Shown piece after piece: positions 49,641 through 61,575 of a stretch of DNA of 64,000 bases (within the stretch, counting starts at the first letter, position 1; each line of letters starts with the position of its first letter). The stretch lies in contig CM076652.1 of assembly GCA_038496675.1 (NCBI GenBank), forward strand, positions 2,371,893-2,435,892, in the 5' to 3' direction. Below the pieces are notes generated by a model, which was not told where the DNA came from, did no database searches, and worked only from the letters and a program-made list of their open reading frames with translations. The position numbers were made by a program, and so were the translations under genes. The stretch comes from Rachycentron canadum. Lineage: Eukaryota; Chordata; Actinopteri; Carangiformes; Rachycentridae.

Positions 49641-50189
49641 CTAAAACACATTAAACAACAGGAAAAATGTGGTTAACAACAGGTTCATCGATGTACCCTG
49701 AGTAATCCATAACAACAGAGTGGAGACCTGTTTGTAGAACATTACATTAAAATCCTTTCTATGCAGACCCTTTGCTGTGGCTCCAAACTGAGTCCACAAG
49801 TGGCAAACTGAATTTGTTGGACATATTTCAAAAGGACTCCCAAATGTTTGTATAAAGGTCCCACAGTTCAGGCTACATGTCGAGACAAAAACCATTAAGT
49901 CCAAGCACCTCTCTATAAAAAAATTGTAGTGTTTCATAGATCAGGGCAAAGGTGTAAAACGCTCTGAGTGTTCCCCAGGAGAACCATGGCCTCAGTAATT
50001 GTGAGTCCTGGAACCAGCAGGACTCTTCCTGGAGTTGGTCGTCCGTAAACAGATCAATCGAAAATAAAAAGAACACAGAAAAGGAAGAAAGAATGTATTT
50101 GAGCATATAAATCAGTACTTTATATTTTTACATACACTCTATATAGACTCCAGAATTTATTTGACTTTTATATGTGACTCTCGTCCAGT

Positions 50190-50720
50190 GTTTTATCTTA
50201 AATGTTAATATCCATAAAAAAAGATACATTCGTCATCTTTAGCAGCAAAAATCAAAATCATCAAGTGCAGCTCTGATCCTCTCTTCTGATTGGCTGACTG
50301 TTTTCTAAGTGATCCAATAAAAATACAGCAAATTTCAGGTAAAACACTTAGGGAAACTCAGGGCTGGTTGAGGACAGTGACTGCTTTGTTGTGACATCAC
50401 AAAGTTCCAGAAGTCCTGACGGCTGGTTTTAAGGCTCATTTTCTGAATCCAGGCTGTGACTCTGTGACTGAGACCTTTGATACTTTCACTGTATTAATAT
50501 AGAACCTAGGCCTGATTCATAATCAAAGACCACATGGAGGTCTACCTTTAGACTGTATGGACCTTTAACATCTACCTTTAGACTGTATGGACCTTTAACA
50601 TCTACCTTTAGACCGTATTGACCTTTAACATCTACCTTTAGACCGTATGGACCTTTAACATCTACCTTTAGACCGTATGGACCTTTAACATCCACCTTTA
50701 GACCGTATGGACCTTTAACA
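50190..50720 (-). mobile_element. R2 element, locus 3, with 6-unit minisatellite
   Basis: The array at 50541-50720 leads, in the minus direction, to CTCCATGTGGTCTTTGATTA, GTGAAAGTATCAAAGGTCTC, TTTGTGATGTCACAACAAAG and CAGCCAATCAGAAGAGAGG. The far end has decayed (only ATGGATATTAACATTTAAG is left); the GGGACCTTTAA terminus is not seen. Confidence 0.82.
50541..50720 (-). repeat. 30-bp minisatellite, 6 units
   Basis: Six 30-bp units with one CCATAC to CAATAC change and one GTGGATG variant. The peptide frame GPYGLKVDVK is open but is considered non-coding. Confidence 0.97.
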
Positions 50721-52339
50721 TCTACATACCTTCTTCAGACCTTTAAGATGGGGACATTTAAAGGTACCAGCTTGTCAATATTCTCTAGAATACAATTGCG
50801 TGAACATACAGTATGTAATTTAACACGTGAACAAATACACCTAAAGGGCCTGTGAGACTCTTCAAGTATCAGATTCTGTCGACATTAGGATCCATTTTAA
50901 GTCAATACATCTCACCACATTGTGCCATCACTCCCATCATTAAGACTTGAATTTTACTTCTCTAATGAGGAAACTAAAAGAAGAAGGTAATGAGTGCAGA
51001 TCCGAGAGATGCCATGACACAGACAGCAGCTCCTTGAGGAAGTCTTGAGGAAAATGGAAGAATGACCAGCGTGGCCTCTCAATCAATGGCTGCTCCCGGG
51101 CCTCCTGAAGCGTGGGATACAGGCAAGTGCAAGTGAGGAAAATCAATCGATGGCGAGACCTCTTTCTTCAGCCCTGCTGCCCGCCCTTAAAGAAAAGGCC
51201 TCCAGTCAAGGCTGCCGCGCGTCTGGACGGAGAATCTGGGCCATTCTGCACGACTCTGGGTTAACACATGGCACCGCTCGCCGGCCACTTGTGAAAATGA
51301 TTTGGCCGTCTGTCCTCCTCCTGCAGGGGTTTCAAACACCCATTCAGCCGCGCGACGACATGGCTGCATGGATGGACCGAACACGCCAGAGAGTTCACTG
51401 CAGGCATTTAACAGTCCTCGCTGCGAAAAAGCCTCCATCTTTAAATGGTCATTTAGCTGGATATTCAGACTTTAAGGGGTTTTTTTTTGTGTGTGTGTGA
51501 GACAAGACACCAGGTTTACTTTCTTTCCTATTTTACAACAACTTTACACAAAAAGACAGATCGCTGCATCAAAATCTGACATCTGTGCAAAACATCTGAC
51601 TATATGGGACAATTTTATATTCATACAGATTTATGACGTATGTTAAGAGGGAGATCTTCGCAATGCTTCTGTGTTATACTTATGATTGTAAATAAATATA
51701 AATAACAAGTGTCGACAGCAGCAGCAGTCGTTTCCACTGTGTTCACCTCCCGCAGGAGATGAAACAGATCATCTGATCTCAAAATCCTGGTCGGGAAACA
51801 GGACAGAGAGTAAATATCTTCAGGAAACAATCAAGACTTGAATGATCACAACGTGTGAGCAGATCCAGTTCCCTCGGAGGCTCTTCATGTGATGAAAAGA
51901 AAGAACTGTGTTTAGCCTCATCAGTGTCACAGGGGTAAAATGTTTCCTCATTGTCATTTTAATGCATCAAATAAATAAAAATAAAACATTGAACGCGTGA
52001 ACTGCATCGTTTCCCATTCGTGCACTTTTTTTTTTTCTTCTGCTCGTCTCTCTCTGAAAGTAAAATGTGCTCTTGCATCCGTCGGCCTCTTAATGGATTC
52101 ACGTCTTTAACCTTTAAGGCTCCTTTTCATGTTTATTTTTCCTTTTTAAGGTCTGAACCCACGAAAAAAAACTGTACCATGTACCAAAACATTTTACGTT
52201 TGTGCTCTTTTTCTTACTTCAAGCAACAGAGATTCCTTGCTCTGTTTGTCTTTGTCTCATTTTCTGTTTTTAAAAAAGCAGAAAAGACAAAACCAGATTG
52301 AATCATCGATTGTTCATAAAAGCGGACGTGGAATCTGTG

Positions 52340-52530
52340 TCTGAGAAGTGATACCAGTGCTGAAGAGCCTTAAACCTTCATTCTATCTAATGACCAAAGT
52401 AAAATCAGATTGTATTGAAGTCTATGGGAAAATGTCCCTACTTCTCCTTTGATTTATTAGCTCAGTAAACGTTTTCCTAATGAGTTTATGGTCTCAGTCT
52501 CTAGTGTCAAGTCTTTAATATAAAATGACA
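52340..52530 (+). repeat. R1 dispersed repeat, copy i (fragment)
   Basis: CTTCATTCTATCTAATGACC is followed directly by AATCAGATTGTATTGAAGTC, so the GGGGGCGACTCC block is deleted; then TCTATGGGAAAATGTCCC and GTTTATGGTCTCAGTC. Confidence 0.78.
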
Positions 52531-53017
52531 TTGACAACGGACAAAGCCGACTTAACGTGAATGAAGCTGGTTAGAAATGTCGTCTAACTTTCGCTGGCGC
52601 TGCAGAACATCACCATGTCACATGACCTTAAAACCTCATTGGAGCGAGGTTGCTACAGGCTGATGACAGCATTTTATCCCGATTGGCTGAGGGCTTCACT
52701 GACACGACGTGTACATTTTTTCCTCTACAAACTTCAGATGCAGTATTTGCTTTCTATAGTTCTCGGTCTCAAAGGGGACACAGTTTATTTGATCTCCTCC
52801 TCCTGACAGCTCTTTTTTTTATATTTATATATATATATATGGTCAGTTTTAATTTCCAACAGGAAATGTTTAGGAGTTTATAGGTCATACTTCATCTTTT
52901 AGATTTCTTTTCTAAATAAACAGAAAATCTCTCTTTGTAAGTGCTGCTCCAGTAGGTTTTCCATCTGTGACTTTAACCCCACACACCTGAACCCACCGGC
53001 TTCATAAACCTGGATTA

Positions 53018-53550
53018 GCAGTGGGAATAAAAAGTATGTGAACCCTTTGAAATTACCTCCATTCATGAATAAATTTGCAAAGGCTTAAAGGAATAATGGT
53101 TCGAGTTGCGTTCATGAGTCGATGGTGGAATGTGACATCCTGCCACCGACACCGCGGAGGAAGCTGTTGCTCTCAAAAAACACTGCATGCAGCTTGACTC
53201 TCCAGAGCCCTGCTGGGAAAATGACCAGGTTGAATTGTTTGGGAAGAACGTGCTTAGCACTCACACGGCGGAGGGAGCATCACGATCCAGGCCTGAGCAG
53301 CTCCACATCGAGGAGACAATGAATTCCCGAGTTCTTCCAGGATAACGTCAGGGTGGCTCCACCTGCTGAAGCTCGGGAGCTGCAGCACAACGAGGACCCC
53401 CAAACATTAGAGCGCATCTGCTGAACAAAGACTTCAAACAAAGCAAATCCACCTTCTGGCGTGGTCCAGTCAGAACCAGGACCAGATATCCTGAGTACAT
53501 GTCAGAGCTGCAGCAGCTCTATGAGGGAGAAAGGTCCAGACTTCCTCCTG
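53018..53550 (+). mobile_element. Tc1-like transposon remnant
   Basis: The start GGGAATAAAAAGTATGTGAA resembles a Tc1-family tip. Plus-strand remains WENDQVELFGKNVL (53214-53255) and LQHNEDPQTL (about 53381-53410) resemble the regions around the first and second catalytic Asp of Tc1 transposases. Frames are broken and no second tip is found. Confidence 0.55.
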
Positions 53551-54117
53551 GAGGAGCTGGTCTTTTGAAGCCAAAGGAGGATCAACAGTTATGAAATCCA
53601 GGTTCACTGACTGTTTTAATGAGTTTGATCAACGCAGACACAAAAGATTACAAATGATATCAGCTGAGGGAAGTGACTGCGTCCGTCTATATGTGTGGCA
53701 TTTTCCGACCAATCAACACAGAGAACCAGGTCACTCCAAAGGTCCTCTGTACTCTGATGTGTCAGGAGTCTGATCTCGTGTCCGGCCTGGAAAAGCTTTA
53801 GAGCATATGTTTGGATGAGTCAACACTGTGACCGACAGTCTGACATATTGGTGATAACACCACAGAAAAGCCGCACGCGCTCGCTGACGCTACAGGAAGT
53901 AGAACGTGTCCAACTTGACTGCGGTCTTTTTACCCTCCGCCCCCGCAGGCAACAACCATCAAGTCAGACTAAGTCTCAAACCCTCAGGGAGGCTCACACT
54001 GACCCCTTGTGGACATTGTCGAAAAGTGCAGCTGCTCTGTTTCCCCCCGTCAGTGTGATGTGAGAGCTGCCTGACTCTCTCAGTGTTGTGTTCATCACAG
54101 TGACTGAGCCTCCCGCT

Positions 54118-54172
54118 GGAGGAGGAGGAGGAAGAGGAGGAGGAGGAGGAGCAGGAGGAGGAGGAGGAGGAC
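54118..54172. repeat. (GGA)n microsatellite
   Basis: GGA triplets with AGA and GCA interruptions. Poly-Gly, poly-Ser and poly-Pro frames come from it. Confidence 0.92.
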
Positions 54173-54179
54173 CAACTGG

Positions 54180-54556
54180 TTTCATCTCTCAGACCCCTCA
54201 GGTTCACTCAGTCAGAGCCAGACGAGGTGAAGCAGCTTTCACTTCCTCTGCCCTTCACCTGTGGAACAAACGTCCTGAACACCTGAGATCTGCTGAAACT
54301 GCAGCTCACTGATGAATCACACACTTAACCTCTCTTTAATCTTTTGCCATGTTTATTTTATTTTTATTGATATTTGTTTTAACTGCAGCGTTTCTTTTAT
54401 AACGTTATAATGTTAATGTGAATAATTTAAATATTTCTATGTATTCAAATGTATTTTTATTCTATTCAAATCAAATCAATCATCTTAATGTCTCATTGTA
54501 TTTCCTTTTCCCTTGTGTCTGAGTGGTGCTGTATAAATAAAGTTGCCTTGTCAGGA
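54180..54556 (+). pseudogene. LINE C-terminal relic and 3' end
   Basis: RGEAAFTSSALHLWNKRPEH at about 54217-54276 matches the AFS--AP-LWNSLP C-terminal pattern of L2/Rex-type reverse transcriptase proteins. An AT-rich 3' tail ends GTGCTGTATAAATAAAGTTG at 54527-54546, a common LINE 3' terminus. Confidence 0.65.
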
Positions 54557-55401
54557 GGATGAGGATGAGGAAGAGGAAGAGGAGGATTTTAGACTCCCAG
54601 TTCATGATGACACACTTCTAGACAATATCCATCCAACAATATCTAGACTCTCTCTCCCTTAATTAAACAGAGATCCTTTTAAATGTTGTCAAAAAGTCAC
54701 AGACCAAACAACCTGAAGGTCAAACAATCCATTTCATCTGAGGACGGAGGGGGGAGGGAGGGACTGACCAATGCTACGTTAACACGTCACGGGTCGTCGT
54801 TACGATCAGCTGTGGGCTTCTCGCCGTGCTAACTGCTAACGCTAGCTGCTCCAACAGGTTCACAGTAAGAGAGACTGAGATCCCTCCAGGGGTCTTGGGC
54901 CCCTGGGCAACTGCCCAGTTGCCCTGATAGTTAATCCGGCCTGAGTGTGACGCAAGTGAAAATCTATGGCCTGACGAGCGAGAGAGGGTAAAATATTTTA
55001 ATTTCATTTTCCTGCTTTGTTTATCAACATTAACTGACATTAACAGCTGAACTTGAGTTTTTTTTTTTTTTTTAATTTTCATGCGTTGACTGAAGAGTTG
55101 TTTTAATTGCAGTGTTTTGTTTTTTATGGGTCTTTTTGTGTGTTTTTGATGATTGTATCATCACCTTTTGTTGTTTGCTTTGATGCAAATGTTTTCATGT
55201 CACCTGATCTCAAAATTGGGATTTTATTTCTCTCACAGCATCAAACCAACAGAGAAAAACTTTGTGTAAAATCATTTTAACTCTTCAGAAGCTTAATCTT
55301 CTAAGTCTTTTAATATCTGAGCTTCACAAATGTGTCCATGACTTTAAAGCTGAAACTGGTGTTGAAAAGGTGTTGACAGATGTTTGCCACCAAAACAAAA
55401 A

Positions 55402-55762
55402 TAAATAGTACTTTTTCATTGTTGGTGGTGTGGTCTACTTTTCCCACTCTGGCTTTAAATGCACTCGTGTAACAGGAGACGTGTAGGAAGAATGTAATCC
55501 AGTGTCTGTCTGTGAAGAACCTAGTAAAACCATCTGAGATGCTCTCTGGTAGCTGCATTTCACTATGTTGCTGTTTTAAACCACACTTGTTTTAACACCA
55601 GTGACTAAAATCTTGATGGATTAGATTTTTAATCTGAGACTAAACTAAACCAGAGAATGTTTTTTAAGGTTAATGTCGAAAACAGAAATCTGTGAACGTC
55701 ACACTGATGAGTGACAAAGTGAAGAAACACACACACAGACACACACACACACACACACACAC
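55402..55762 (-). repeat. R3 repeat, minus-strand copy
   Basis: Reverse complement of 41171-41536, with small differences in the CA/GT tract and a few bases missing (CAGA near 55690). Similarity stops sharply at AAATAGTACTTTT (55402), so the unit boundary is probably there. Confidence 0.9.
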
Positions 55763-56818
55763 CAGTGGTGTTAGAGCAACTGAAAGTTTGTGGGTTTGAA
55801 AATGAGGTTTTTGTGTCATCTTCTGGCAGAAAATGAGAACAGCAACACAGACGCACAAATCTCTGTGGAGCACATTTAAAAACAGTGTTGAGCTGATAAA
55901 CGTCTACACAAAGAACAATTAAAAGAAATAAAAGACGGTAAATATACCATATAAAGAAACATAAATGTACAACAAAACAAAAAACCAAACGGAGCAGATA
56001 CACAAGGTCACAGCTACAAAGACCAGTGGTTAAAAACAAGAGATTAAAGAAATGTTTTCTTTAGTAAAATCAAAATCTTTTAAAAAAAGTTAACTTTCAA
56101 GTAAAGTGTGAGTCCGAGGGCCCCAGGGTGACCTGTCCCACCCTGTGTGTCTGCAGATCAGCTGTTATCTCTTGATCATGTGACCACATCCTCAGCTTCA
56201 GCAGATTGTTTCTGCTTCTGTGTTTGACCAGTAGGTGGAGCCATCAGCCAGCTCATCCTTTAAACTGAGCCCGTCACCCTCTGTGCACCTGATCCTGATG
56301 GTCCAACACTCGTTTACTTCAGCCTTGCTGATTCCTGGTTCCTGCTTCGTTCTCAATCAGTGATTCTGGACCTGGTTTCCTGCTGCTGCCTGATCCCAGA
56401 CTCCAGCTGAACTAGGCCAAACCCCAAACCAAAAATTCACAAGAAGACACACACTAGAAAAAAATATCCCACGTATGATGGTGTCACTTTCAGCTTTCTC
56501 AAGTTTCTGTGAAGTATCTTAAGGAAGGAACATGTTAAGTTTAACTTTTAACAATTCACACGTGACTGGATCCTGACTCAGGTGGAGGCAGGTTCAGGAG
56601 GGTTTGTTTCCTGTCCAATAAAAACACAATGACTGCAGACTGGAGGGGAGGGAGGGGGGAAAACAAAAACCTTCTTGTTGAGACAAACTGTTTAGACAAA
56701 CAAATTTTAGACAAACTGTCTAAACACGAGCTCTCTTTATTCTCTGCACACTGACTGACTGATGTCCTGGCAGTTGTGTATTTAGTGCGTGTTTGTTGGG
56801 AAGTGGTGTCAGACTCAC

Positions 56819-56958
56819 CCGCTGTGCTTCATGTTGGGGGGTTTGTCCATGCGGACGGCCAGTTTGATCTTCAGCTCGGTGTCCTGGCTGCTCTTGGGGA
56901 CGACCATCCGGTGGAACTCGGCCTGCTTCGGTCCGTTGGTGGTCGGGTTGAGGACCAC
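56819..56958 (-). CDS. cadps2: CADPS2 exon: C2-PH junction
   Basis: This 140-bp exon starts on a codon boundary. It reads VVLNPTTNGPKQAEFHRMVV, then PKSSQDTELKIKLAVRMDKP and PNMKHS, ending two bases into a Gly codon. The LKIKLAVRMDKP stretch finishes the C2-like fold and MKHSG opens the PH domain. The KQAEFHRMVVPK block resembles CADPS2 rather than CADPS. The acceptor AG is at 56959-56960 and the donor is GTGAGT at 56818. A longer open frame over the same bases is a shadow in another frame. Confidence 0.93.
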
Positions 56959-57231
56959 CTGTGGAGCGACGGGGGCGAGACACCCAGTCACACAACCAGC
57001 CCAGAAAACCAGCTGATCATTAATGTTTGTGTCTCACTATTAAACTGTAACGATACCAACAATAAGTATCTTCCCCAGTAACGACAACAGAACCGATAAT
57101 GGCAGAGCTCATTGATACCACGCACCCGTTTAACCTGGTTTCTATAGGTTTATTTCACTGTTAGATCTGTTTGTGTCGACTTCTTATCGCTCCATCTTTT
57201 CAAAAACAGAAATAAACCCATCAGTTGTTGA

Positions 57232-57253
57232 AGTGATGATGATGATGATGATG
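57232..57253. repeat. (GAT)7 microsatellite
   Basis: Seven GAT triplets in the intron. Confidence 0.9.
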
Positions 57254-58942
57254 GTCTCGTCTGTCTCTGTGGGGCTTTTTCATGCTTAGACACCCGTCCA
57301 CTGCGTGTCCCTGCTGCAGGTCCTCCAGACACATCTGTACACCGGCATCACATCACATCTGCCTGATCAGTATCAGAGTGGGTCTAAGAGGAGGTGGCAG
57401 AGTCACATTAAATACAGTTTCTCTGTCCGTGTCATTATAAAAGGCCTCCTATGTTGCCTTAGATTAAAAAAATGACCCAGAGGAGGAAGTGAACAGGTCT
57501 TAAATTTGAGACAAAGACAGAAGACCTGAGTTCAGGCATCAGAATTGATGTGTTCAGGTTTATGATACAAATGAACCAGTGATGAGATGGTGCTCTGTCA
57601 CCTGCATCTGTTATCGAGTCAAACAGCAGCTACAAGAGTCGATTAACCAGCACGGCTGCTTTTCTTCACCGGGTTTTGTTGTCAGTGTCCTTTGTCTGCC
57701 TGCGACTCAATCAGGAGTCTGCTAACACAAACGTCTCCAGCATCACGAAGGACAGATTTAACCCCTCACAGTCTGGACTCAGATGGTCTGGTTTCAGGGA
57801 TGGTGATGACAGAGAAGGAGCATAGGGCTGAAGGACTGAGGTCCAGGAGCTGGTTCAGGCCCAGAGTCTCTGAAGGAGCATCAGAGACCTGGACTTGATT
57901 CAGGACCAGGGTAGTTAGTCCAGGGTGAAGAGATCACAGTGTGATCTCCTTTCAGCCTTATTTTACTGTTTCCTAATCATTTTCAGCTGCATCACATGGA
58001 AACATTTAACATAAAAAACTCCACTCGGGGAGGCTTTTATTGTGAAAATGACAGAAACTACAGCATTAGCAGAGACTCCAATCCCCAAACCACAGTGGAA
58101 ACTTGAGTGGCAGAGGTCACGTGAGGGTCGTTGCAACCGGCTATTGTTAGACCTGTTTGTTAATTAACAAACCCTCAGCAACCAGATCACTGAACCTAAA
58201 ATAATTAAAACTAAAGAAGTTTGTGAGCTGTTATTGAAGATGTCCGTCATTAGCTGGAGTCAGTGGGCTGAGCGCCACGCAGGCTGGGGGAGTCAGAAAC
58301 CAGCGAGAGACAGACTCATTGGTAATTTGTCCCAGACGGTGAAGAAGCTTCTGGATGAGGGTGAGATGTTGTCATGAATCTAAAATGAGTCCTGTTGCCT
58401 TTGACTTTGCATTTCTAGCTCTGACACTCATAAAAACTCTCTGATCTGTTCACTGCATTTTACTGAAAACAAATCAAGTGTGAATTTACTTTATTTCATG
58501 TTGCAATTAGCACAGTATGTATTTTCATCTAGGGTCACAGTTTCACTATAGACTGTTTCTGTCTATGGTCACATTATTAATAATAATAATAATGATAAAT
58601 TCATCTGAATTTCAGTGTCTAAAACACCCCCCACAGCTGCCGTGGTGTTGACACTGATGCTGACCGATCTGCTGCTGTCACAACCCACAGGATTTGAAAG
58701 TGATGAGAAGTGACTGTTTCCAGTCGCCTGCTGATGCCGCGCACGTGGACGTTCATGTGGATTTAAAACTATGACCCTGTCACTTCAGGAGTTCAGTACT
58801 CAGTTCATTTTCTCTTGAGCTGAACAGAGATCAAATAGTGATAAATATCTAGAAGGTCCCTGAATCTAAAAGACATCTTAATATTATCAAAAACAGCTCT
58901 TTAACTCTTTTAGAGCCACATTAAAGCCACAAAAAAAAATTA

Positions 58943-59250
58943 AAAATCAGCTCCAAAGCCTCTAATGCTCTAAATATCTTATTGTCCATGTCTCTCTGTC
59001 TTTATTCTGTCACTACAATAAACTCAGAGCAACTTCTCCTCACTCTGAGATCAGAAAAATACAGGATTGATCCCATTGACTTTGGCTACAAGCAGCTGAC
59101 AGCTAGGCCTCTGAAGGAGACGCTCTGATTGGCTGTGACATCACCAGCTGGAGCCAATAGGAGCGTCCCATGTAGAGACGTGACTCTAGACGTCACTATC
59201 AAAGATGGAGGATGAGAATGGATGGATAAACACACAGAAGTAAAGCAGCA
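58943..59250 (+). repeat. R4 repeat, second copy
   Basis: Almost identical to 44387-44697 in the same orientation; differences are scattered single bases (for example CACCAGCTGGAGCC against CACCTACTGGAGCC). It lies about 240 bp from the exon at 59493. Confidence 0.9.
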
Positions 59251-59492
59251 ATGCTCCAGTCAGAGGCTCAGACTGATCCAGATCTGAACTAACTTCATTC
59301 ATTGCAGCTGATTCTCTAATTGAAAAAGGAAAAAAAACAGCAACAAGTGTGGGGAAAGGTGGAGAAAGTTCTAGTTAATGTTGAGCCTAAATGTGACGAA
59401 AGCACAACAGCTGATGTGACTCAGGTCAAACAGGAAGCACGTGTTGTGTTGCAGAGCTCAGTCTGTGTGTGGCGCAGTACAGGTGGACTCAC

Positions 59493-59604
59493 CCGACCCA
59501 GCTCCTTGTCCTCCAGGGCCAGGACCCCGGTGCTCTCTGTGAACAGCTTTACTTTGACCGAGGGCAGAGGGTGAGTCGTGGTGAAGTCGCCCTGAGTCCC
59601 CCAC
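59493..59604 (-). CDS. cadps2: CADPS2 exon: end of C2-like region
   Basis: This is the most 5' exon visible. It is 112 bp and its first base completes a codon begun in an exon outside the window. It reads WGTQGDFTTTHPLPSV, then VKVKLFTESTGVLALEDKEL and GR, a strongly conserved CAPS segment in the C2-like region before the PH domain. The acceptor AG is at 59605-59606 and the donor GTGAGT begins at 59492. The exon ends on a complete codon (CGG). The identification is firm because the peptide is nearly invariant in the family. Confidence 0.93.
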
Positions 59605-60039
59605 CTGGAAGAAAAAAGGTTCTTCAGTCCAAACACAATCTGTCTCTCCACAGACTCACAATTAAGATTTTTCCTCAGGCCCAGTTTCGCCTGCCCTAAC
59701 CCAAACCCCCATCACACTTGGTTCTGATCTGAACTGGGTTAAAATGGTGGGTGTTGTCTGTCCAACAGAATCCTGCTTCCTTTCGTACTTATGAACTCGA
59801 GTTTCACAGTTTCATGTCTCAACGTGTTTAAAGCATCTGTCGTGTTCGTCTGAATGTCCAGATCTGGAAACTCACAGGCAGAGATGAGCTCGTAAGGTTC
59901 AGGCTTTATGATGGTGCCGTTTGTTAAAGTCCCTAAAGCCTCCATGAGAAACAGGAGTCGGAATCAAGGCCACAAGTGGAGCTACTGCAAAGAAAAGAAT
60001 ATAATGCACATTTCAAACCTGTCCATATTTTGTTTGTTT

Positions 60040-60256
60040 TAAAGCGCCACATTTTAACTGCTGCAGTGTTTGATCTGAAGTATCGATGCCTCTCTTCTGA
60101 TTGGCTGACTGACACATTTATAGAGCTCCAGAGTGAAGCTTGAGAGAGGAGATGTCAAACTACACTGAGATGGTTTTTGGTTCTTTAAACCAGATTAATA
60201 TAGAACCTAAACCCGCTTTATAATCCAAGAACACATGGAGGTTTACCTTTAGACCA
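60040..60256 (-). mobile_element. R2 fragment, locus 6 (rearranged, no array)
   Basis: It contains CTTCTGATTGGCTGACTGA and GAGATGGTTTTTGGTTC in one orientation, followed by TTAATATAGAACCTAAACC and CACATGGAGG in the other. Only a part unit (TTTACCTTTAGACC) is left where the array should be. R1 copy j starts at the next base. Confidence 0.7.
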
Positions 60257-60400
60257 AGTGTCAGCCCTTTGTGACGTCACCCATCAGTTTGTGAGCTGCT
60301 GTTTTGAAGTCTCCAGTTTGTAATTTGGCTGTCGGCCATCTTGTTTTTTTTCAAACCAGATGACAGACAGACCCAGAGTCTATGTCCACTTTTATTATAT
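60257..60400 (-). repeat. R1 dispersed repeat, copy j (end portion)
   Basis: AAGTGTCAGCCC, TTTGTGACGTCACCCATCAG, TTTGTAATTTGGCTGTCGGC and CCAGAGTCTATGTCCACTTT give both R1 ends with the middle missing. Confidence 0.75.
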
Positions 60401-61176
60401 ATTTTTTATTTTATTATCCTCTTACTCTTCTCTTTAACTTCACCTCCTGGTGTTATATTGTTGTGTTGCCTCCTCAGCCTTTTGCCTGTTATTGCTCTTT
60501 TGTCAAAGAAATTTATAAACTCTGTCTTTAAAGGTGCTTCTTAAAGTTACTACAATTATAATTATTATTAATGAACACAAACATCATCTGAGTTTCACTC
60601 TTAAATCTGATTAAACAGAAAAGACTGAGCCATCATCATGTTCTCACTCCATTAAAGTGGTGATCGCAGGTCAGTTAAAACATGAGCTGTTTGTATCAGT
60701 GTCAGTCCTCAGGCTTTTTGTGTGTTTGTGTGTGTGTGTGTGTTTGTGAACAAACACACCTTTCAGCTCAATGTTGCCTTGGAAACTGGGCAAACTGAAT
60801 ATAGAGCTCGACTTTGCTTCTCGCCCTCAACAAGTGAAGGGGTCACCACTTGTCATCTGTGCACCACACACATACACAATTATACGAATGCACACATAAA
60901 ATGACAGTTTTGACATGAAGGCGTGTAATCAGAGGGAGCGCGGCTCTCAATGTGCATAATGGCTGTGTCCTCATCATCCTGAGCACAGGGCGTCACTTTG
61001 ATCCATTAGAGTTTCTGTGAGATGAACAATAAGTGATTCTGAGATAACAGCTGCCACTGATGGGACAGTTTACTGCCTCTGGATCTGTGACTGAGACCTG
61101 ATGTGATGTTATTACAGGAAACAGAACAAGACGTGTAGGGTGACCTCATGTTGCATTGAACTTCGCAGCAGCTGTA

Positions 61177-61410
61177 GGTCCATACAGTCTAAAGGTGGAT
61201 GTTAAAGGTTCATACAGTCTAAAGGTAGATGTTAAAGGTTCATACAGTCTAAAGGTCGATGTTAAAGGTCCATACAGTCTAAAGGTGGATGTTAAAGGTC
61301 CATACAGTCTAAAGGTAGATGTTAAAGGTCCATACAGTCTAAAGGTGGATGTTAAAGGTTCATACAGTCTAAAGGTCGATGTTAAAGGTCCATACAGTCT
61401 AAAGGTAGCT
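61177..61410 (+). repeat. 30-bp minisatellite, about 8 units
   Basis: All units have the A form (TACAGTCTA). They vary at GGTCC/GGTTC and at GGTAGAT, GGTGGAT and GGTCGAT, with a pattern suggesting duplication of multi-unit blocks. Confidence 0.96.
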
Positions 61411-61522
61411 AACCACAGAAAAATAATCGCACCCTGTATTCAGAAACCATCGTCCAACCTTGCAGGATTTGGTTTCTCTGAATGTTTTACCTGAAATATT
61501 TTTTATTAGATCACTCAAAAAG

Positions 61523-61575
61523 CAGTCAGCCAATCAGAGCAGAGGCTCAGATCCTCTCTTCTGATTGGCTGACTG
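61523..61575. repeat. R2 central inverted repeat
   Basis: CAGTCAGCCAATCAGA and TCTGATTGGCTGACTG are perfect inverted arms of 16 bp, with further pairing inward (GAGG/CCTC). Related, less perfect hairpins are at 18294-18330 and 38128-38168. Confidence 0.92.

Larger units (their letters stand above)
49641..56818 (-). other. 7.2-kb intron
   Basis: It holds R2 locus 3 (50190-50720), an R1 fragment (52340-52530), a Tc1-like remnant (53018-53550), a GGA tract (54118-54172), a LINE C-terminal relic (54180-54556) and the minus copy of R3 (55402-55762). The GC-rich part at 51140-51470 is unexplained. 49650-50180, 51500-52330 and 55770-56810 show nothing else. Confidence 0.65.
56959..59492 (-). other. 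2.5-kb intron
   Basis: It holds a GAT tract (57232-57253) and the second R4 copy (58943-59250). The remainder, including 57400-58900, has no recognised feature. Confidence 0.7.

Noticed and set aside
59739..59945. 68-codon minus-strand frame just upstream of the 59493-59604 exon
   Set aside because: Considered as the preceding CADPS2 exon, but the peptide (MEALGTLTNGTIIKPEPYEL...) does not resemble the expected CAPS sequence before WGTQGDF and no suitable splice pair was found.
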